Shown here piece by piece: positions 1 through 7,262 of a stretch of DNA of 64,000 nucleotides; position 1 is the first letter of the stretch; each line of letters begins with the position of its first letter. The DNA comes from Methylophilaceae bacterium (lineage in GTDB: Bacteria; Pseudomonadota; Gammaproteobacteria; Burkholderiales; Methylophilaceae). The position numbers and the translations under genes are program-made. The notes under the pieces were generated by a model. That model was not told the origin of the DNA. It made no database searches and saw nothing but the letters and a program-made list of their open reading frames with translations. Location of the stretch: the NCBI GenBank assembly GCA_027488395.1, contig JAIYBT010000003.1:1-64000 (forward strand). The letters are read 5' to 3'.

Positions 1-258
1 TAGGTTACTTCGGTAATTTCCCATTCCATCACGCTGAGTAGCGGAAACAAAGTAAGGGAAAAGGAGCGTCTGTCTGAGCACCGCGACAAGCCATGCTTTT
101 TATGGCTTGTTAGGGCGAGTTTCGCGACTGCTTACTTTTTTGAGCAACGGAAGGAAGCCGCAGGCCGTGATGGCTGGGTGCCGTCCTCTTTGGTTACTTT
201 CTGGGGGGCAAGCACCAGAAAGTGACTCGCCTAGAGGCGAAAGGGTAGCTTTAGAAAA
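1..258 (+). repeat. Structured intergenic repeat, copy A
   Basis: First of three long copies of one repeat family. It holds three hairpins: 86-94 with 102-110; 196-204 with 215-223 (arms ACTTTCTGG/CCAGAAAGT); and 227-231 with 236-240. Copy C (657-905) matches it along its whole length in the same orientation, and copy B (355-582) matches as reverse complement. The match to copy C reaches base 4, so the unit probably continues left of the window. Short open frames inside it have no recognisable product. I infer a dispersed, non-coding, structured repeat. Confidence 0.8.
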
Positions 259-354
259 TTACCTTAGATTTAAGAACCCTGCAAAATAACGAATTATAAA
301 TTTTTGATTATTAATTGAGAGTCAAACCAAACTTTAGTGGTACTAAGCTAGATT

Positions 355-582
355 GCTTTTCGCCTCTCGGCGACCATTCTTTCTTATGCTTGTCCATAAG
401 AAAGAAGGCAAAGAACAAGACACCCCAACTGCCGCTTATCTCCTGCGTTGCTCCTCAAAATAAGCGCTCACGTAACTCGCCCTAACAAGCCATACAAATC
501 ATGGCTTGTTGCGGAGCTCGAACAGACGCTCGCTTGATCTTATTTTGCCTGCGCTACTCGGCGCGGCAAATGGGGTCCGAAA
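355..582 (-). repeat. Structured intergenic repeat, copy B (inverted)
   Basis: Reverse-complement copy of the same family. Its stems are longer than in copy A: 377-388 pairs perfectly with 395-406 (12 bp, 6-nt loop), 484-493 with 501-510 (10 bp) and 360-364 with 369-373. Arm sequences differ from copies A and C but pairing is kept. Copy A, an AT-rich spacer of about 95 bp and copy B together form a large imperfect palindrome. Confidence 0.75.
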
Positions 583-656
583 ACCTACGAATGCAACCAT
601 GAGTTATGAAAATTTAGTTTTTTTGATTTTTTACGGTTTCAATTTGATCACTGCTT

Positions 657-905
657 GTTACTTCCGCTACCTCCCATTCCATCACGCTGAGTAGCGGAAA
701 CAAAATAAGGTAAAGGGAGCGACTATTTGAGTCCCGCGGCAACTCATGGGTTGTGTGAGTTGCTAGGACGAGTTTCACGACTGCTTACTTTGTTTAGCAA
801 AGGAAAGGAGCCGTGTGCCGTGATGGCTGGGTGCCGTCCTCTTTGGTTACTTTCTGGGGGCAAGCACCAGAAAGTGACTCGCCGACAGGCGAAAAAGTAG
901 CTTAA
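657..905 (+). repeat. Structured intergenic repeat, copy C
   Basis: Direct copy of the 1-258 unit, about 653 bases downstream. Stems are 739-746 with 756-763, 849-857 with 867-875, and 879-883 with 888-892. The AT-rich spacer that follows (about 906-1010) also aligns with the spacer between copies A and B (259-355), so the duplicated unit is larger than a single repeat copy. Confidence 0.75.
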
Positions 906-1009
906 AAAATGAGTACAGTCTGAAATATCTGCAAAAATAACAAATCACAAGTTTGAGATTTTTAAATGGGCGTCACTCCAAAACTTAGCTGAATTTGATG
1001 ATGCTGTGT

Positions 1010-1034
1010 TTGGCCTTTAGGCGACCGTTCTTAA
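1010..1034 (-). repeat. Truncated repeat copy D
   Basis: Bases 1013-1033 match the first bases of inverted copy B (361-386, the GGCGACC-TTCTT part), and similarity then stops. This suggests a second A-spacer-B palindrome whose right half was lost or replaced next to the transporter gene. Confidence 0.55.
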
Positions 1035-1090
1035 ATCATTCACTGTGCCCGTCATATCGCAATCATGATGAAATCTATTATGATGATGCA

Positions 1091-2407
1091 ATGAATCACG
1101 CAACTTGTTCAACGTCTCCCACTTCATCGCCACCTTCAATTACCAAGATTGCCTTTGCCAGTTTAATTGGCACTGCGATTGAATTTTATGATTTTTATAT
1201 TTATGCCATGGCGGCGGCTCTGGTACTCGGACAGGTGTTTTTTCCAACCAGTGATCCAGCGGCACAATCACTTAACGCCTTACTCACATTCGGATTGGCG
1301 TTTATTGCGCGTCCATTAGGGGCGATGTTGTTTGGTCATTTTGGCGATCGATTAGGACGGACATCGACGTTGGCGGTTTCTATGGTGGTCATGGGGACGG
1401 CGACGTTCGGCATCGGTGTGTTACCGGGCTATGATGTGCTGGGTGTATGGGCGCCCATCTTGCTATGCTTGCTACGTTTTGCTCAAGGCATAGGTTTGGG
1501 TGGCGAGTGGGCTGGTGCGGCGTTGTTGGCAACTGAATACGCGCCTGCATCGCGTCGTGGCTGGTATGGTATGTTTCCGCAGTTGGGCCCGTCGGTTGGG
1601 TTTTTGTTGGCTACGTTGACTTTTTTGTTGTTATCTCTCACGGTAAGCGCCGCAGACTTTGTGGCTTGGGCTTGGCGATTACCATTTATAGCCAGTGCTT
1701 TGTTGGTGGTGATAGGCTGGTATGTGCGAACACAATTAGCAGAAACGCCAGCGTTTAATCAGCTCAAGTCGCGGCAAGGGACGCGACGCTGGCCTTTGCG
1801 GCAAGTGCTACAACAGCATGCCCGCAGGATCATGTTGGGCGCATTGGCTATGGCAGTGTGTTACCACTTGTTTTATACCGCGACTGTGTTTTGCTTACAT
1901 TACGGCACGCAGACCTTACATATTCCAAGACCGCAGTTTTTAAGCATGCTTTGCATTGCGATTACGGGGATGGCAATTGCCACGCCGCTTGCTGCTTGGC
2001 TGGCAGACCGTATCGGCGCGCGCAAGGTCATGATGGCAGGTGGCGTGCTTGCCATGATCTTAGGGGTTGGTTTAGCCCCTATGCTGGGAAGTGGTCATCA
2101 GGGGCTGATCACATTATTTTTATGGATGGCGTTGTGTTTGATGGGTGTCACATTTGCGCCGATGGCCGCTTTTTTACCTAGTCAATTTCCAACGGCTTTA
2201 CGCTATACAGGCGCTGGCTTGAGTTATCAGATGGGTGGAATTTTAGGCGCCTCGTTAGCGCCGAGTATTGCGCAATGGTTAGTGCATGCTGGTGGGCTGG
2301 TGTGGGTAGGGGGATATGTGACAGTGATGGCGTTGGTGAGTGTGTTGGCCTTATATGCAATGCCGAATGCGGCACATGAGCAGTTGCACCCTAGTGACGC
2401 GCTGTAA
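1091..2407 (+). CDS. MFS transporter, metabolite:H+ symporter (MHS/ProP-ShiA-like) family
   Basis: Inner-membrane proton symporter of 438 residues with about 12 hydrophobic segments. The N-terminal motif GTAIEFYDFYIY and the loop motif GHFGDRLGR are hallmarks of the MHS branch, which moves organic acids, betaines or shikimate-type compounds; the substrate cannot be told from sequence. An in-frame ATG at 995 exists, but the 32 residues it would add have no family resemblance and lie partly in repeat DNA, so 1091 is preferred although its ribosome-binding site is weak. lgt follows after about 40 bases, but the functions look unrelated. Confidence 0.85.
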   Translation: MNHATCSTSPTSSPPSITKIAFASLIGTAIEFYDFYIYAMAAALVLGQVFFPTSDPAAQSLNALLTFGLAFIARPLGAMLFGHFGDRLGRTSTLAVSMVVMGTATFGIGVLPGYDVLGVWAPILLCLLRFAQGIGLGGEWAGAALLATEYAPASRRGWYGMFPQLGPSVGFLLATLTFLLLSLTVSAADFVAWAWRLPFIASALLVVIGWYVRTQLAETPAFNQLKSRQGTRRWPLRQVLQQHARRIMLGALAMAVCYHLFYTATVFCLHYGTQTLHIPRPQFLSMLCIAITGMAIATPLAAWLADRIGARKVMMAGGVLAMILGVGLAPMLGSGHQGLITLFLWMALCLMGVTFAPMAAFLPSQFPTALRYTGAGLSYQMGGILGASLAPSIAQWLVHAGGLVWVGGYVTVMALVSVLALYAMPNAAHEQLHPSDAL

Positions 2408-2448
2408 GGCAGGTATAATGCGTGTTTATTTTTGATGACAAGGTCGCT

Positions 2449-3252
2449 ATGTTGACGCACCCTGGCTTTGATCCGATTGCTATCCATTTAGGCAGTGGCG
2501 GTATTCATTGGTATGGATTGATGTATTTGATTGGATTTTTTGGCGGCCTGTGGTTAGGCCAGTATCAAGTCAAACGTTTAAAAAATATCGATGCCCATGC
2601 ACCTTGGCGGGCCACTGACCCCGATGATATGTTGTTTTATATCGCGCTTGGCGTGGTGTTGGGTGGGCGTTTAGGCTATGTGGTGTTTTACCAATTAAGT
2701 TATTACCTGCTGCATCCTGTGGAAATTTTTGCCATTTGGCAAGGCGGCATGTCGTTTCATGGCGGGTTTATTGGCGTGATGGTTGCCATGGTGTTGTTCG
2801 CACGTAAACGCGGTTTAGTTTGGTTGCAGTTAATGGATTTTGTGGCGCCCTTGGTTCCGATTGGCTTGGGCGCTGGCCGCTTAGGCAATTTTATCAATGC
2901 CGAACTATGGGGTCGCCCCACCGATGCCAATTGGGGCATGGTATTCTCCAACGTGGATATGCTGGCACGCCACCCCTCACAATTGTATGAGTTTGCCTTG
3001 GAAGGGGTGCTGTTGTTTCTATTGTTGTGGACCTTTGCTGCAAAAAAACGGCCAATTGGTGCAGTTTCTGCCATGTTTTTATTAGGGTATGGTGGCTTTC
3101 GCTTTTTAGTGGAATACACACGAGAGCCTGATCAATTTTTGGGCTTATTGTCGATGGGCTTGAGCATGGGCCAATGGTTATGTTTGCCGATGCTGTTGGT
3201 GGGGGTACTGATGATGCGTTGGGCGTATCGCACTCCCATTGTTCAGCTCTAG
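2449..3252 (+). CDS. lgt: Prolipoprotein diacylglyceryl transferase
   Basis: Transfers diacylglycerol from phosphatidylglycerol to the lipobox cysteine of prolipoproteins, the first step of lipoprotein maturation in the inner membrane. The 267-residue protein is of usual length with about seven membrane segments. It carries the signature [18 protein letters not shown], the SFHGG histidine region, and an N-terminal [12 protein letters not shown] typical of the family. Start 2449 gives the usual [12 protein letters not shown] opening; an upstream GTG at 2422 is possible but would add atypical residues. Lipoprotein candidates in this window (MshL and the second MshQ) would be its substrates. Confidence 0.95.
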   Translation: MLTHPGFDPIAIHLGSGGIHWYGLMYLIGFFGGLWLGQYQVKRLKNIDAHAPWRATDPDDMLFYIALGVVLGGRLGYVVFYQLSYYLLHPVEIFAIWQGGMSFHGGFIGVMVAMVLFARKRGLVWLQLMDFVAPLVPIGLGAGRLGNFINAELWGRPTDANWGMVFSNVDMLARHPSQLYEFALEGVLLFLLLWTFAAKKRPIGAVSAMFLLGYGGFRFLVEYTREPDQFLGLLSMGLSMGQWLCLPMLLVGVLMMRWAYRTPIVQL

Positions 3253-3324
3253 TTGGTCAACAAGTCATCGGTTGATGCGATTAGGTAACGATCTTTCATC
3301 ACCTATGTTGGCGTTGAGCGATGC

Positions 3325-3597
3325 TCAGTCTGGAGTGGGGTGGGTCGCCTGTTCTAGCGCTGTCAACCATTGAATCGCATAGCTTCTGGGTTGATCCACA
3401 TCGCCACACATCTCAAGACTGGGTTGTAGCCCGCCACAAAAAGTGGGCCGCTCCGGTAGGCCAAACAAAGCACAGCGAAAATCATGCATTAAATGTAGGC
3501 AAGGCACACCAGCGGGTTTGCCATCGGGCATGCCTGGCATGGCACTGGTGATGCTAGGTGCAATACAGCACGCTCCGCAATGCGGTTTACATTGCAT
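3325..3597 (-). CDS. YkgJ-family cysteine-cluster protein (UPF0153)
   Basis: Small soluble protein of 90 residues with an N-terminal cluster C3-x3-C7-x2-C10-C11 and further cysteines near 33, 42, 54 and 64. This is the pattern of the YkgJ/UPF0153 family, thought to bind zinc or an Fe-S cluster; no reaction is established. Its start lies 5 bases beyond the stop of the CinA-like gene on the same strand, so the two are probably co-transcribed, with this gene second. Confidence 0.85.
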   Translation of the reverse strand: MQCKPHCGACCIAPSITSAMPGMPDGKPAGVPCLHLMHDFRCALFGLPERPTFCGGLQPSLEMCGDVDQPRSYAIQWLTALEQATHPTPD

Positions 3598-3602
3598 GCG
3601 GG

Positions 3603-4361
3603 TTAGTGTGCCGCTTGTGTTGGCACATCAACCCATGGATAGCCCAAGGCCGTCACGCCTGCTTTTAATGCTGCCACTGCAGCAATCACCTGCGTACGTT
3701 CGCCCTTCAGGCCAACTTCGGTTGTGCGACGTTGATTGGTGCGAGGCAGGCTAAACAGCTTGAGCGTTGGAAATTCGCTCAATAAGTGTTGCATCAGATC
3801 AATCAAATCACTCTCACCCGCTTCAGTGACCACAATGGATTGCTCAAGATAATCTCGTGCATGAAATAAATGGCGATAGTAGGTGTCAAGCACCCATTCC
3901 ACCATCGGATGCGCCATTTCAGGAAAGCCTGGGACAAAATAATGTTCACGCAGACTAAACCCAGCCACGCGGTTGATGGGGTTAGGAATCAAGTCACACC
4001 CTTCGGGAAAATCGGCCATCAATACCCGTTTTGGATAAGCCGTCTCGCCATATTGTGCTTCGATATTTGCTAAGGCTTGTGGATGACGCACAATCGGCAC
4101 GCCAATGGCAGCGGCGGCACATTGGCGAGTATGGTCATCTGGCGTGGCGCCAATGCCACCAAAGCTAAACACAATATCGCCGCGGGCGAGGCTGGCTTGG
4201 AGTGCCGCAATAATCTGTAACGGCTCATCGCCTAAATAATGCGCCCAACTCAATGATAGGCCACGCGCATTCAGCAATGCAATGACTTTAGATAGGTGGG
4301 CATCTTGCCGTTTGCCTGAGAGTATTTCGTCGCCAATAATTAAAACGCCAAAAGCTTGCAT
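3603..4361 (-). CDS. Molybdopterin-binding (CinA N-terminal/MoaB-like) domain protein
   Basis: A 252-residue protein whose first 170 residues form a MoCF-biosynthesis-like fold: opening AFGVLIIGDEILSG, then SFGGIGATPDDHT in the substrate-loop position, then PGFPEMA. This resembles the N-terminal domain of CinA; the C-terminal amidohydrolase (PncC) domain is absent. Such stand-alone proteins are usually annotated as competence/damage-inducible-like, and their true activity is uncertain. An in-frame upstream start at 4430 is possible, but family proteins start at the equivalent of 4361. It precedes the YkgJ gene and diverges from the diguanylate cyclase. Confidence 0.85.
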   Translation of the reverse strand: MQAFGVLIIGDEILSGKRQDAHLSKVIALLNARGLSLSWAHYLGDEPLQIIAALQASLARGDIVFSFGGIGATPDDHTRQCAAAAIGVPIVRHPQALANIEAQYGETAYPKRVLMADFPEGCDLIPNPINRVAGFSLREHYFVPGFPEMAHPMVEWVLDTYYRHLFHARDYLEQSIVVTEAGESDLIDLMQHLLSEFPTLKLFSLPRTNQRRTTEVGLKGERTQVIAAVAALKAGVTALGYPWVDVPTQAAH

Positions 4362-4557
4362 AAGGATTATTCTTTGTGTCTTAATAGGATGAAAATCAAT
4401 GAAGCTGCATCCAATTTTGGAGGCAACCATGTCGCGCTTGATAGACGAAAGTCCACTGCTTTGGTTGCGTGCATGCGCGATGCTTTTTTAATTGGATGCA
4501 TTAAATAACGGCAAATTGTACGTTTGTTTTGAGATTTACAACAGCCCAATCAGGCAT

Positions 4558-6279
4558 ATGCTAAGTGTATTATCGTTTGAAATATGCGCTGTCCTATTGA
4601 TGTTTATTTCGTGGTTATCTTCGTTATGGTCTCAAACTGCGCTTCCCTACCAAGTGGATAGAGGGTTGGTTGGCTTGTCGTATGTGATTGCTGCATCGGC
4701 GGCCATATTTGCGATGTATCTGGCAGACAATGCTAAAAAATTATTGATTGCGCGTGACCGGCAATTGTCTTTGTTCGGCGGCGCAATCGCACTCGGCTCG
4801 GCGGTCTGGGGCATGCATTTAATTGGGATGCTTGCAGTGAAAGAGCAGCTGTATATCCACTATGGCGTATTACCGACGTTAGTTTCAATCGTGCCAGTAT
4901 TGATCGCCTCTTGGGCCACCATGCACTGGTTATTTCAACGCCGACAAAACACCATGCATGTATTGGTGGGTGGCATGGTGGCAGGCGGTGGCATCGTACT
5001 CATGCACTACAGTGCTATGTTGGCGATGGAAATTCCCTCTACCATTGGCTTTCAACCCGCAGCGGTATTGATCTCCTTGCTGGTCTCTATCGCCCTATCA
5101 ACCCTCGCATTTTGGGTGCGATACATATGTTTGAGCATTAAAGCCCTCAGGACATGGCGACATGTGTGTGGGGGTGCCCTGATGGGGGCAGCAATTACCA
5201 GCATGCATTATCTCAGTTTAGCGAGTATGCACTTTTCAGGACGATCCAATCCAAACCAAGCACTTTCAACCGTAGATACTTGGTATTTGGCTTGTTTGAT
5301 TGCAATGGGCGCAATGGCGTTGCTAGGTGCGATGACCGCGCAACATTTGCTCGCACGGCAGCGACAATTGCGTCGCGATCTTGAATTTAAAGAACAGCAA
5401 ATGCGGGTGATTTTTCAAAACGCGATTGATGCGATTGTGATTACCGATCATCACGGGGTGATTCAAACCGTGAACCGCTCGTTTGAAAGTTTGTTTGGTT
5501 TTAAAGCCCACTATGCGTTGGGCAAGCATGTCTCCATGCTCATCCCAGAATGGAGCACCATGAATGTGCCCAATAAGCTCAGACGTCAAACCGATGTCTC
5601 CGACCAATGGGTGATTGAGCGCAGCGGTCGCCATGCGGATGGCCGCGATATTCCGCTACGTATCGCCTTGGTGTATGTGCAAGAACATGAGCAGGATTTG
5701 TATGTAGGCTTTTTGATGGACATGACGCAATTTCGCAAACAACAGCGTGAACTAGAAAAGCTACTGACAGAAGATCCGCTCACTGGCTTGTTCAATCGAC
5801 GTGGTTTGCTCAACGTCATGCAAAGCACCATCAGCCAAAATGCGCTCAATAATCAAGCCGATACACAATACGGCATGATTGTATTATTTATTGATTTAGA
5901 TGGCTTTAAATTGATCAACGATCAATATGGGCATGCGGCCGGCGATGCCGTGTTGATTGAAATTGGCCAACGTATTCACCACGCTGTGCGACAAGAAGAT
6001 ACCGTCTGCCGCTTTGGTGGGGATGAGTTTGTGGTGTTGCTTAAATTTTTACAACACCCCGACAAAGTGGCCGAGCATGTGGTGAAGAAAATGAATCAAG
6101 TGATTAAAGCACCGCTGTTGTTGCCCAATGGCAATGAAGTGCGTGTCGGGTGTAGCATCGGCGTTTCTTACGAAACGGCCGACCTACTGGGCAATAACGA
6201 AGTGTTGCTGGATAAAGCCGATACCGCCATGTATCAAGCAAAAAAAGCTGGCGGAAATCGCGTGGTTTATTTTAATTAA
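4558..6279 (+). CDS. MHYT-PAS-GGDEF diguanylate cyclase
   Basis: Membrane-bound c-di-GMP synthase of 573 residues. The N-terminal 270 residues hold about seven membrane helices with three MHYT-type motifs (GMHLIGM, LMHYSAM, SMHYLSL), a module proposed to sense O2, CO or NO through copper. A PAS domain follows (about 285-400), then a GGDEF domain (about 405-570) with an intact GGDEF site at 487-491. An RxxD inhibitory site, RQED at 478-481, sits exactly five residues before it, so product inhibition is expected. There is no EAL domain. A TTG at 4492 would extend the frame by 22 residues; ATG 4558 is preferred. It is monocistronic and divergent from the CinA-like gene. Confidence 0.9.
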   Translation: MLSVLSFEICAVLLMFISWLSSLWSQTALPYQVDRGLVGLSYVIAASAAIFAMYLADNAKKLLIARDRQLSLFGGAIALGSAVWGMHLIGMLAVKEQLYIHYGVLPTLVSIVPVLIASWATMHWLFQRRQNTMHVLVGGMVAGGGIVLMHYSAMLAMEIPSTIGFQPAAVLISLLVSIALSTLAFWVRYICLSIKALRTWRHVCGGALMGAAITSMHYLSLASMHFSGRSNPNQALSTVDTWYLACLIAMGAMALLGAMTAQHLLARQRQLRRDLEFKEQQMRVIFQNAIDAIVITDHHGVIQTVNRSFESLFGFKAHYALGKHVSMLIPEWSTMNVPNKLRRQTDVSDQWVIERSGRHADGRDIPLRIALVYVQEHEQDLYVGFLMDMTQFRKQQRELEKLLTEDPLTGLFNRRGLLNVMQSTISQNALNNQADTQYGMIVLFIDLDGFKLINDQYGHAAGDAVLIEIGQRIHHAVRQEDTVCRFGGDEFVVLLKFLQHPDKVAEHVVKKMNQVIKAPLLLPNGNEVRVGCSIGVSYETADLLGNNEVLLDKADTAMYQAKKAGGNRVVYFN

Positions 6280-6328
6280 TCCACCTACAAGGGTAGATAC
6301 AAGTTAAGTTAAGTCAGCGATTATCGGG

Positions 6329-6565
6329 TCAGCGACGGATTATCCGCGAAATAAAAATAAGAAACACGGCCCCTGCGGTGGAAACCACAATGGTACCTAT
6401 GGTGCCGCCACTCGCGCTTAAACCGAGCAAGCCAAACAACCAACCGCCCACCACCGCGCCAGCAATGCCCAATACTAAATCCCAAATCAAACCATACCCA
6501 TCGCCCTTCATAATCAGGCCTGCTAACCAGCCTGAGACAATGCCTACCACAATCGTCCAAATCAT
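6329..6565 (-). CDS. GlsB/YeaQ/YmgE family stress-response membrane protein
   Basis: A 78-residue, glycine-rich, almost wholly hydrophobic protein with three predicted membrane segments. The MIWTIVVGIVSGWLAG opening and the GIAGAVVGGWLFGLLG core are typical of the transglycosylase-associated/GlsB family of small inner-membrane proteins, often stress-induced; no enzymatic role is shown. It converges with the diguanylate cyclase gene, and no clear terminator lies in the 49-base gap. Confidence 0.9.
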   Translation of the reverse strand: MIWTIVVGIVSGWLAGLIMKGDGYGLIWDLVLGIAGAVVGGWLFGLLGLSASGGTIGTIVVSTAGAVFLIFISRIIRR

Positions 6566-6684
6566 ACATTTCTCACTTTTTTAATCATTAGAAGTGCCTG
6601 CATTATCAATAGCAGACTATGCATCTGCTGTCGGACGTTGGCTGATTTATGTGTCAGCAAGCGCTGATAGCGGCGACATCAGAT

Positions 6685-6900
6685 TTATTTTTTAAAGCCG
6701 ACAAATACTAAACCGGCACCCACCACCATCAGCACAATGCTCACTGCTTGCGGTATTTGCACCTCTTTGGTCACCTCCGCTGAGGCTTCCAGCGAGCCGA
6801 TTTTGGCGACTGTTTCTTTGCTTTCGTAGCTAAAGCCTTTGTAGACCAAGCCTACGCCCCCCAATGCCAATAACACCAAACCTACAACCAATGCTTTCAT
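6685..6900 (-). CDS. DUF3185 small membrane protein
   Basis: A 71-residue protein with two hydrophobic helices (about 3-20 and 50-68) flanking a short charged soluble stretch. It matches my memory of DUF3185, a family of unknown function found in many Proteobacteria. A GGAGGG-like stretch just upstream of the ATG (reading the minus strand) is a good ribosome-binding site. It points the same way as the GlsB-like gene, about 120 bases downstream, and may share its transcript. Confidence 0.75.
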   Translation of the reverse strand: MKALVVGLVLLALGGVGLVYKGFSYESKETVAKIGSLEASAEVTKEVQIPQAVSIVLMVVGAGLVFVGFKK

Positions 6901-7006
6901 AAACGACCCTCCCTGATAGATGAAAAATAGTGCTCATTTGTAATATAGACTACTTTTGGCAGGTGACGCAGTGAAACTTTGCCTGCCATGCAAATACATA
7001 GCCAAC

Positions 7007-7027
7007 AAGCATCAAGCATCAAGCATC
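7007..7027 (+). repeat. 7-bp tandem repeat, 3 exact copies
   Basis: AAGCATC is repeated three times without change (7007, 7014, 7021), in the gap between the DUF3185 gene and the small KH-rich gene. It is short and probably arose by slippage; no function is evident. Confidence 0.8.
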
Positions 7028-7045
7028 ATGCGCAGGGCGAGGCTG

Positions 7046-7080
7046 GCATGCAAAAGTAAATCCCCTTTTATTTTGCATGC
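7046..7080. promoter_or_regulatory. Perfect inverted repeat upstream of small gene
   Basis: Arms GCATGCAAAA (7046-7055) and TTTTGCATGC (7071-7080) are perfectly complementary. Pairing can extend inward by TAAA/TTTA past one bulge. It lies about 40 bases before the start of the 41-residue gene, so it could be an operator or a 5' hairpin. No T-tract follows, so it is unlikely to be a terminator. Confidence 0.5.
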
Positions 7081-7121
7081 GCCTATGATGAAGCACCACG
7101 TTTAATCACAGGAGCGTCATC

Positions 7122-7247
7122 ATGGCAAAAGGTCAACAACGGGCAAACAAAGAAATCAAAAAACCCAAAAAAAGTAAACAAGTGGTGGTGCCCAGCGCTT
7201 TTATCACACCAGCCAAGCCCAGCGCGCCGCAAAAGGCAAAGCACTAA
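7122..7247 (+). CDS. Small basic conserved hypothetical protein (41 aa)
   Basis: A 41-residue, lysine-rich protein starting MAKGQQRANKEIKKPKK and ending in a short proline/alanine tail. The MAKGQQR-NKE-KKPK pattern recurs in many proteobacterial small hypothetical proteins as I remember them. The gene has a good AGGAG ribosome-binding site at 7110-7114, eight bases from the ATG, and lysine codons dominate. It may bind nucleic acid or ribosomes judging by charge, which is inference only. It converges on polA with a 15-base gap. Confidence 0.75.
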   Translation: MAKGQQRANKEIKKPKKSKQVVVPSAFITPAKPSAPQKAKH

Positions 7248-7262
7248 TCTGGATGCAAAGCG

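Noticed and set aside
107-694. Short open frames at 107-289 and 506-694
   Set aside because: They lie inside the structured repeat copies, are not kept open between copies, and have no recognisable protein or ribosome-binding site.
2384-2419. TATAAT at 2414-2419 as an lgt promoter
   Set aside because: No -35 box at a proper distance; the best TTGCAC candidate is 24 bases away.
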